A stretch of DNA of 11,658 nt from contig DAHXPE010000346.1 in the NCBI GenBank assembly GCA_027364495.1, positions 1 to 11,658 of the forward strand, in the 5' to 3' direction. The translations under genes and the position numbers were made by a program. Of the stretch, positions 6,751-11,658 are shown in pieces. The notes under the pieces were generated by a model. The model had not been told where the DNA came from. It saw only the letters and a program-made list of their open reading frames with translations, and searched no databases. This DNA is from Candidatus Heimdallarchaeota archaeon (GTDB taxonomy: Archaea > Asgardarchaeota > Heimdallarchaeia > Hodarchaeales > LC-3). How positions within the stretch are numbered: the stretch's first letter is position 1; every line of letters begins with the position of its first letter.

Positions 6751-7363
6751 AATTGAACCATTCTATCCCAATATCATGCTTATATTTTTTGTGTCGTGTC
6801 AGACCAGAAGAGTTTTTGAATCTGGTATTGCATAAATCACAATTAAAGGACTCAACATTTATATTATGTTTGAAGGATTTATGTATTTTTAATCCGTGAA
6901 TAGATTTTACTTTATGGTGACATATATCGCAAATGACAAAATTAGATTGATGTATCAATGCTTTATGCTGGCGTAAATTTCCAGTAGATTTAAATTCATT
7001 CCCACAAACATCACATTTAATAATTTTAACATTTATATTGTGGACATGTGCCAAATGTTGAGTTAATTTATCTTTGAACTTAAATTCAGAATTACAGTAT
7101 TCACATCTAAACAATTCATTTATGATATTATGTTTTGAGGCTAAATGAGCACCTAGATGATCAATTCTTTTAGCAACATATTCACATTGTCCAAAAGGAC
7201 ACTGATTTTCGCTTTTTCCTAAAAAAATTAAGTCATTAGAAATCTTTTCAATAGATTCCTTAGCAATCAGTGCAATTTTTGCTAATACCTCATAAATTTC
7301 CATTCCGTATTTTGTTTTTGTCGATAAATATCGATATACTGTTAGAAATTTGACAACTTGCAT
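6725..7363 (-). CDS. Multi-finger C2H2 zinc-finger protein, N-terminal part (frameshifted)
   Basis: After a helical N-terminal region (residues 1-53) come fingers CPFGQCEYVAKRIDHLGAHL (an unusual Cys-x4-Cys type), CEYCNSEFKFKDKLTQHLAH, CDVCGNEFKSTGNLRQHKAL, CDICHHKVKSIHGLKIHKSF and CDLCNTRFKNSSGLTRHKKY. All have Cys-x2-Cys-x12-His-x4-His spacing apart from the first. The frame then stops inside finger six (CDICEKKI) at the run of nine T. With the downstream frame the protein would have eight fingers in about 287 residues, a likely sequence-specific DNA- or RNA-binding protein. Linkers are of the form H(D/N)I(N/G)(V/I) rather than the TGEKP common in eukaryotic arrays. Start ATG at 7361-7363; ATG at codon 21 is an alternative. 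It is transcribed toward the restriction module and shares no operon with it. Confidence 0.8.
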   Translation of the reverse strand: MQVVKFLTVYRYLSTKTKYGMEIYEVLAKIALIAKESIEKISNDLIFLGKSENQCPFGQCEYVAKRIDHLGAHLASKHNIINELFRCEYCNSEFKFKDKLTQHLAHVHNINVKIIKCDVCGNEFKSTGNLRQHKALIHQSNFVICDICHHKVKSIHGLKIHKSFKHNINVESFNCDLCNTRFKNSSGLTRHKKYKHDIGIEWFNCDICEKKI

Positions 7364-7367
7364 TTAA

Positions 7368-7814
7368 AACTCAACTTCGAAAGTTAACCAAATTTTATTA
7401 AAAAATCCACTCTTTAAATCCTTTGCAAATTTCATTTTATCCTTGAATTAGTATTTCATTTTGATCCAAGCAATATTTAATCTTCCTGCAATAAATTTAA
7501 GCTCATTTTAAATATCGAGAAACAATAATCGTAGGCTTATTTTTTATTGTTTAGTTATTCAAGTATTTTAGGTATATTCTTTTATGTCGGATCAAAAAGT
7601 TTAAATAAGCATGTTCCCACACTAAACTGAACTGTTTTATTTTGTGGCATTCTGAAACAAATTTTAAGTTATTTTGCAATTCCATGGCAAATTTAGACGT
7701 TTCTGATATTGTTAAGCCTACAAAAAATAGGGGTGAAAACTTCATCTAATGCCTTATTTTCGAAACAGGATTAAATTTGAACAAAAAAAAATTTTTTACT
7801 TTCGAAGTTAAGTT
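7368..7814. repeat. Inverted-repeat pair bounding a 447-bp segment
   Basis: AACTCAACTTCGAAAGT at 7368-7384 and ACTTTCGAAGTTAAGTT at 7798-7814 are reverse complements at 16 of 17 positions. The bases just outside (GCAT followed by an A/T-rich stretch) are also similar. Inside lie a short inverted pair GTAGGCTTA (7531-7539) / TAAGCCTAC (7713-7721) and one short minus-strand ORF. This could be a small non-autonomous element or the ends of a deleted one. No target duplication is clear. Confidence 0.4.
7551..7745 (-). CDS. Short ORF, uncertain
   Basis: The ORF encodes 64 residues beginning MKFSPLFFVGLTIS, with a hydrophobic start and a Lys/Tyr/His-rich second half (FLIRHKRIYLKYLNN). It resembles no family I know and has no clear ribosome-binding site. 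It lies between the inverted repeats 7368-7384 and 7798-7814. It may be a relic or chance; the amino-acid make-up is mildly protein-like. Confidence 0.25.
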   Translation of the reverse strand: MKFSPLFFVGLTISETSKFAMELQNNLKFVSECHKIKQFSLVWEHAYLNFLIRHKRIYLKYLNN

Positions 7815-7976
7815 AAAATATGCGATTTATTGATTATAAAAAATCCCTTCAAAATAAATCATCCACTTAAAAATTAAATTAATAAATAAGCATCAGTTTT
7901 AAATTTTGTAAAATTTTTTACTTCCTTATTAATAACTCAAGTACATAAGAAGAATTTGGTAAATAAAATTTAAAAA

Positions 7977-8162
7977 CTAAGATCGTCGAGACCTTTGATC
8001 AGGTAATGATATTTTTATTAAATTATCATGGTAGATTTGATTATTTATAATCATGTCCCATCTTATCTCAACTTCTCCACTTCTAAAGTTCTCACACCAA
8101 TGTATTGCTATTGAAACTGGAATTAAATATCCAATTTCTTTAAAGGTACCATTTTGAGGAAT
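7977..8162 (-). pseudogene. C-terminal fragment of a decayed gene
   Basis: Between a TGA at 8163-8165 and a TAG at 7977-7979 the minus strand reads 61 protein-like codons, including GTFKEIGYLIPVSIAIHWC and RSGEVEIRWDMIINN, with no ATG near the beginning. The same frame upstream continues with RIWLNRVSQ, a TAA at 8184-8186 and ESIPNI before the TGA, as if a longer gene had gained two stops. I do not recognise the protein. The alternating strand pattern suggests a beta-rich fold. It may instead be a chance open frame. Confidence 0.35.
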
Positions 8163-8255
8163 TCATATGTTAGGAATAGACTCTTATTGAGAAACCCTAT
8201 TTAGCCAAATTCGCTGAAGGATGCCTGTCGATAAATATTATTTTATCGGAGATTA

Positions 8256-8846
8256 TTATATTTTTTTATTATACCTAAACTGCATCATTGTGTTAATTAT
8301 ATATGCAAACAACTGGACTGAGAATGGGAATGGAAGAACTGATAAAAATTGTAAATTTAGATTCGGATTTTCTTTTTTCCGTCTAGCTTTTTCTACTTCT
8401 TTCATATAAGCTGAGTGAATTGGTTGTGAATCTATAATAACAAAACAAATTACAATCGTACCTGAAATAACCTTTAATAGAGAATCGATGGGAATAATGA
8501 TAATTGCAAGAAGTAGAATAAACACAATTAAAATATAAATCATTCGTTGTTTAGTAAGTTGTTTGCTTAAATGTTGGAGTTTATCTAATTCCGGAAAAAT
8601 TTTTCTAAGTTCACGTTCTTCTCGATTATCTTTACTTGCTTTATCAAAAATATCTTTGGTATCAATATATAGAATGATTCCTATAATTAAAACACCTATA
8701 ATTTTTATATTTAAGTTAATAGGTAAAAAAACTATAATTATTAAAATTACAGGCCAAATCAATGAATAAATCAACCCTTGGATGGTGATAGGTTGAATGA
8801 ATGGCGCAGGTGTATAAATTGCAAACCAATTTCGTTTAGCAATCAT
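8256..8846 (-). CDS. Four-helix membrane protein with internal duplication, function unknown
   Basis: The 196-residue protein has predicted membrane helices at about 24-42, 46-62, 102-120 and 122-138, a charged cytoplasmic-type loop between pairs (DKASKDNREERELRK) and a hydrophobic C-terminal stretch (165-190). The two halves resemble one another: LPINLNIKIIGVLIIGIILY-ID followed by a charged segment parallels IPIDSLLKVISGTIVICFVI-ID followed by KEVEKARRKKE, so the protein probably arose by duplication of a two-helix unit. The ATG at 8844-8846 was chosen; a TTG five codons upstream is also open. No family recognised. It is divergent from the caspase-like/Hint membrane gene across a 316-base gap that contains a MITE-like element, so no operon link is visible. 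Confidence 0.65.
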   Translation of the reverse strand: MIAKRNWFAIYTPAPFIQPITIQGLIYSLIWPVILIIIVFLPINLNIKIIGVLIIGIILYIDTKDIFDKASKDNREERELRKIFPELDKLQHLSKQLTKQRMIYILIVFILLLAIIIIPIDSLLKVISGTIVICFVIIDSQPIHSAYMKEVEKARRKKENPNLNLQFLSVLPFPFSVQLFAYIINTMMQFRYNKKI

Positions 8847-8861
8847 TTTATCACATCGCAA

Positions 8862-9162
8862 AAGAAGTATTAGTTATTATAAATAAATCTTTTAGCTCAT
8901 AAAAATTATTATTTTTGCTCAAAAATGAAACTTGGCGATGTTTATTGTCAATAGAGGCTGTTGAAGAAGTCAGATTTAGCTTTTTTCGAAAAAGTAAATT
9001 TTGCCTTGGAATGTCTAAAGAAGTTCAAATTAAACGTATTGATCATTTTAAATTTTCCAAAAATTGAGTTATTCAACACTCTCTAATAATAATAAATAAA
9101 CAAAGTTTCAAATCCTAGATTTACCTAATTAGATATGGTTAACAAAATTTGTTGGGAAAAAT
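8862..9162. promoter_or_regulatory. Divergent intergenic region
   Basis: This gap separates the four-helix membrane gene from the caspase-like gene and is largely occupied by the MITE-like element at 8954-9083. Near the right end, AACAAAATTTGTT (9141-9153) is an imperfect palindrome ten bases before the ATG at 9163, and TAATAATAATAAATAAA at about 9084-9100 may serve as a TATA region. No gene seen. Confidence 0.35.
8954..9083. mobile_element. MITE-like element, 130 bp, with TA on both sides
   Basis: GAGGCTGTTGAAGAAGTC at 8954-8971 and GAGTTATTCAACACTCTC at 9066-9083 are reverse complements at 14 of 18 positions. TA lies immediately outside each end (8952-8953 and 9084-9085), consistent with a TA target duplication. 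Ends of the type GAGGCTGTTGAA are common in IS5-like elements. The interior has no gene but holds the 12-bp palindrome TTTTTCGAAAAA. It appears to be a non-autonomous derivative or deletion remnant. Confidence 0.5.
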
Positions 9163-10947
9163 ATGATAAAAAATTGTAATATAAGTTTAATGTTAATGGG
9201 AATATTGATTTTTTTACCAGTAATTACTGGTCTATCGTTTCCAAATTTCACTCCAATTGCTATTTATTTTGGAACGACTTCTGAAGAAGAACAAACTTTA
9301 GACGCTCTTACGGAAACGATTCCTGGAATTGAAGTAATTTCATATATGAACATTCATGACCTTTTAACTATTTTAGCTTTTCAAAATAATTACGGTGAGG
9401 TTGTGCTTATAGGACATGGATCGTCTGAAGGAATCTTACATAAAGGAATGATTGTGACGTGGGAAAAAATTGCATCTGAAATTGAATTCATTCCCACAAA
9501 TAAAATATTTATCTTAGCATGTAATGGAAGTGAATCTGAGAACTATTTTAGAGATAAAGATGTCTACTCAGTTCCATTTAAAGTTGATGGTCCTAGCCTT
9601 GCTTATCTATATTCAATAATAATTACAAAAGGTGATGATTTTTTACAGAATTCTGCACTAAATAAGTTCTATTTAAGAATGACAAAAATTAGAAATGATC
9701 TTTCACAATTCGCTGGATTATACATCCTTGAACCAGGCTTAGGTTTGCAAGAAGCAATTTTGGATGGTGCAAATCTTATGATGATTTTGTTTGCAACTAT
9801 TTTTACAGCAACAGCTTTATATGTAGGATCTGTTCAAACACCTGCATCTTGGGTAACGACTTTTAATATTTTTATTACGAATAATGGATTACCAAAATTT
9901 ATAGCTTGGACTAGAGGTTTATTTGATATTACTATAGGAATAACCCAAGGAAATCTGGATTTAATATTTAGTGGACTAGTAGCAGTAATATCTTATTCTT
10001 CATTGATGGTAGGTGCATTGATTATGGTTCTTTTTGGTAATAATATCATTACTCAAGCTCTTGCGCTTGCAGCACTTGCAGTAGATATAGCATTTTATGC
10101 AACTGGAGCAAATGAATTATTAACCGCTGGTAAACTATTGCTGTTACTAGCTGTTGGTATACATACGTTTACAAAGGCCATCAATGATTTAAATGATTGT
10201 GATGATATCGCTTATTCTTCTACTAATTGTGCTCCAAGTACAGATAGCATTATAGGACCAAGTTCTGGATATGTAAGCACAAGTTATACATATACCTTTA
10301 GAGCTACAGACTGGGAAGGTTCTACACTTCTTTACGACATATACTGGGGTGATGGTAGTAGTTCAACATTATCAAACGTTCCATCTGGTATTGCAAAATC
10401 ATTATCTCATAGTTGGCTTTCCGTAGCCTCATATACAATAAATTTTAGAGCACAAGATAATACTGGTGCTTACTCCTCTTGGTCTACTAAAACTGTAAGT
10501 ATTATTAACTCAGGTACCGGTTGTGTTGATAAAGGAACTAATGTGCTTCTTTCAGATGGTTTTCATGAAAGAAAAGCACAAAGTCTCAATATTGGTGATG
10601 AAATAGCTGGGTATAATGTTAGTTCAGGAGAAATGGTACCAGTCACAATAACTAAAATCATAATTTCTACGGTTTCATCACTTCTAAACATTAATTCAGA
10701 CTTATTGAAAGTCACAGTAAACTATCAACCAATATATGCAAGAAATGCCACTTATGTTGGTTGGGTAAATGATCCACAAAATCTTAAAATTGGAGATGAA
10801 ATTTTTAATGCCTTTAACAATGATTGGATTAAGATTGAAAATCTAGAGGTGTTATATGGTAATTTTGAGGTTTATGATATTGGAACAGACCCTCTAAATA
10901 CATTTATTGGTAATGGAATCCTTCTAGATATGCCAATTAAAAATTAA
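9163..10947 (+). CDS. Membrane protein: signal peptide, caspase-like His/Cys domain, four TM helices, PKD, C-terminal Hint
   Basis: Residues 7-25 are a hydrophobic signal or anchor. Residues 31-155 look like a caspase/CHAT/gingipain-type peptidase: strand then IGHGSSEG with His85, strand then IFILACNG with Cys120, the His-Cys dyad order and spacing of that fold. Membrane helices lie at about 203-225, 266-291, 295-316 and 319-337. Residues 356-448 form a PKD-type beta domain (YDIYWGDGSSS, SLSHSW, SYTINFRAQDN). Residues 454-594 form a Hint domain: Cys454 after SGTG, then TNVLLSDG, IGDEIAGYN, YQPIYARNATYVGW, LKIGDEIF, VYDIGTDPLNTFIGNGIL. With an even number of helices both the peptidase and PKD/Hint would be outside the cell. 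Hint probably cleaves itself at Cys454. The substrate is unknown. Confidence 0.8.
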   Translation: MIKNCNISLMLMGILIFLPVITGLSFPNFTPIAIYFGTTSEEEQTLDALTETIPGIEVISYMNIHDLLTILAFQNNYGEVVLIGHGSSEGILHKGMIVTWEKIASEIEFIPTNKIFILACNGSESENYFRDKDVYSVPFKVDGPSLAYLYSIIITKGDDFLQNSALNKFYLRMTKIRNDLSQFAGLYILEPGLGLQEAILDGANLMMILFATIFTATALYVGSVQTPASWVTTFNIFITNNGLPKFIAWTRGLFDITIGITQGNLDLIFSGLVAVISYSSLMVGALIMVLFGNNIITQALALAALAVDIAFYATGANELLTAGKLLLLLAVGIHTFTKAINDLNDCDDIAYSSTNCAPSTDSIIGPSSGYVSTSYTYTFRATDWEGSTLLYDIYWGDGSSSTLSNVPSGIAKSLSHSWLSVASYTINFRAQDNTGAYSSWSTKTVSIINSGTGCVDKGTNVLLSDGFHERKAQSLNIGDEIAGYNVSSGEMVPVTITKIIISTVSSLLNINSDLLKVTVNYQPIYARNATYVGWVNDPQNLKIGDEIFNAFNNDWIKIENLEVLYGNFEVYDIGTDPLNTFIGNGILLDMPIKN

Positions 10948-10966
10948 GTATTTTAATTGTCCAAAT

Positions 10967-11020
10967 GTGTAAATGATTTTATTACACTATAAATTTTACT
11001 CTTTTACTCTTTCTTTTTTT
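10967..11020 (+). terminator. Probable terminator of the caspase-like/Hint gene
   Basis: GTGTAA (10967-10972) pairs with TTACAC (10982-10987) over nine bases, 20 bases after the stop, and is followed by T-rich tracts ending in a run of seven T at 11014-11020. T-runs alone can end archaeal transcripts, so the T-rich part is the stronger evidence. Confidence 0.5.
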
Positions 11021-11094
11021 GTCTTCATAAGAAATTTTCTACTCCTTGTTATAGATTTGATATCTAAGTTACTTATTTGCATTTAGGATACAGG

Positions 11095-11256
11095 TTATTT
11101 AGATAACCATACTTTAGAACTTCCTAGAACTCGCAGATCACCTTCATCCAAGTCATCAACAAAATTATGACATAATCCATTTTTTCTAAGATCTTTTTCG
11201 ATTTCCCTGACGCGACTTCTATCCAGACCACGATAACTGACAAACAAATTTACCAT
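11095..11256 (-). CDS. Short TIR-like protein or fragment
   Basis: The ORF encodes 53 residues beginning MVNLFVSYRGLDRSRVREIE and ending KVWLSK. The opening FVSYRGLD and the following helix VREIEKDLRKNGL with FVDDLDEGD resemble the first strand, box 1 and helix A of a TIR domain, but a full TIR domain needs about 130 residues and the frame stops after 53. It is therefore either a remnant of a TIR-domain gene or an unrelated small protein. An ATG at 11266-11268 would add four residues; the ATG at 11254-11256 is preceded by GGGGT at a good distance and was chosen. Codons are more GC-rich (CGC, GTC, AGG, CTG) than neighbouring genes, a possible sign of transfer. It converges with the caspase-like gene. 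Confidence 0.4.
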   Translation of the reverse strand: MVNLFVSYRGLDRSRVREIEKDLRKNGLCHNFVDDLDEGDLRVLGSSKVWLSK

Positions 11257-11268
11257 TTTAGACCCCAT

Positions 11269-11632
11269 TCTTTTTTTTGTATTAATGTTTAATTTAATAT
11301 TTCATTGAAAAATTAATTTTGATTAATATTATTAATAACATCTGAAATTATAAGTTTAGCTAAAAAGGGATATATTCTTTCAGACTTAAGCGAGTTTATT
11401 AGACTTTTATTATTAAAATTATATTTATTAGCAATTAAATTTTCGTAAATGTTTAACCTATTTATGACTTACTTTTTGAATTGAAAAAATTCAATTCTGA
11501 GAAGAGAAGCTAAATTGAGAGGGCTGAAAAAAGAAACCAATATGGGGAACCAATTTATTGGTCAATTAAGAATAATAATATTAATATAATAGATAAATCA
11601 ATGCAAACCAAGGAATAAAAGATGGATTTAAT
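11269..11632. other. AT-rich intergenic DNA with hairpins
   Basis: No convincing gene. On the minus strand 11313-11468 is an open frame of 51 codons without a start (INRLNIYENLIANKYNFNN, SERIYPFLAKLIISDVIN) that may be a gene remnant. GAATTGAA/TTCAATTC with a four-base loop at 11478-11497 is a perfect 8-bp hairpin. ACCAATTTATTGGT at 11549-11562 is a perfect palindrome, with another ACCAAT at 11536-11541, ahead of a TATA-like AATATTAATATAAT and the start of the last gene, so it may be an operator. Confidence 0.4.
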
Positions 11633-11658
11633 ATGAGTATTTTGATTGAAGAAGAATG
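11633..11658 (+). CDS. Start of a gene running off the right edge
   Basis: An ATG at 11633 begins MSILIEEE and remains open to the window's end. It is preceded by AAAAGATGGATTTAAT and, further up, by TATA-like sequence and a small palindrome. Too little is visible to identify it or to be sure it is real. Confidence 0.35.

Noticed and set aside
8221..8409. Plus-strand ORF of 62 residues at the end of the membrane gene
   Set aside because: Mostly antisense to the four-helix membrane protein, with shadow-like composition.
8563..8769. Plus-strand ORF of 68 residues within the membrane gene
   Set aside because: Entirely antisense to the better supported membrane protein.
1..11658. Depletion of CTAG sites as a sign of long residence of the restriction system
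   Set aside because: About twenty CTAG sites were found by eye, including two in the methyltransferase gene, so there is no obvious purge; a proper count against base composition would be needed.

Overview
The window is AT-rich (roughly 70% A+T by eye) and looks archaeal, most plausibly from an Asgard-type or similar mesophilic archaeon. The reasons are T-rich, TATA-like intergenic DNA, a restriction enzyme of the archaeal MjaI type, a zinc-finger array with eight C2H2 fingers, and a secreted caspase-like/PKD/Hint protein. No rRNA, tRNA or CRISPR array was seen, so the lineage is an inference.

Layout, left to right. (1) 3-777: the end of a winged-helix-like protein overlapping a HicA-like mRNA-interferase homologue. 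(2) 954-1397, minus: a PDDEXK nuclease of the NucS/DUF91 kind. Its 5' end is cut by an insertion element at 1476-3996, which has 30-bp terminal inverted repeats (29/30 identical). That element carries one DDE transposase with a 15 x 24-bp Pro/Thr minisatellite and two AT-hook-like motifs between its second Asp and its Glu. (3) 4182-6339: a compact type II restriction-modification module consisting of a beta-class DNA methyltransferase, a tail-to-tail MjaI-family (CTAG) endonuclease and a small winged-helix regulator. Three GTAACAT boxes spaced exactly 20 bp apart sit in the divergent promoter between endonuclease and regulator. (4) 6499-7363, minus: a C2H2 zinc-finger array whose frame breaks in a run of nine T. 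(5) 7364-8255: decayed DNA with an inverted repeat and protein fragments. (6) 8256-8846, minus: a four-helix membrane protein with an internal duplication. (7) 8954-9083: a 130-bp MITE-like element flanked by TA. (8) 9163-10947: a 594-residue membrane protein with a signal peptide, a His/Cys caspase-like domain, four membrane helices, a PKD domain and a C-terminal Hint domain. (9) 10948-11658: a terminator, a short TIR-like ORF on the minus strand, hairpins and the first codons of a gene running off the end.

Taken together this is an accessory region rich in genes of the sort found in defence islands: a toxin-like HicA, a PDDEXK nuclease, a CTAG restriction system, a TIR-like fragment and a caspase-like effector candidate, interspersed with mobile-element remains and broken genes. 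The restriction module is the only part whose genes clearly work together. The caspase-like/Hint membrane protein is the most interesting single gene.
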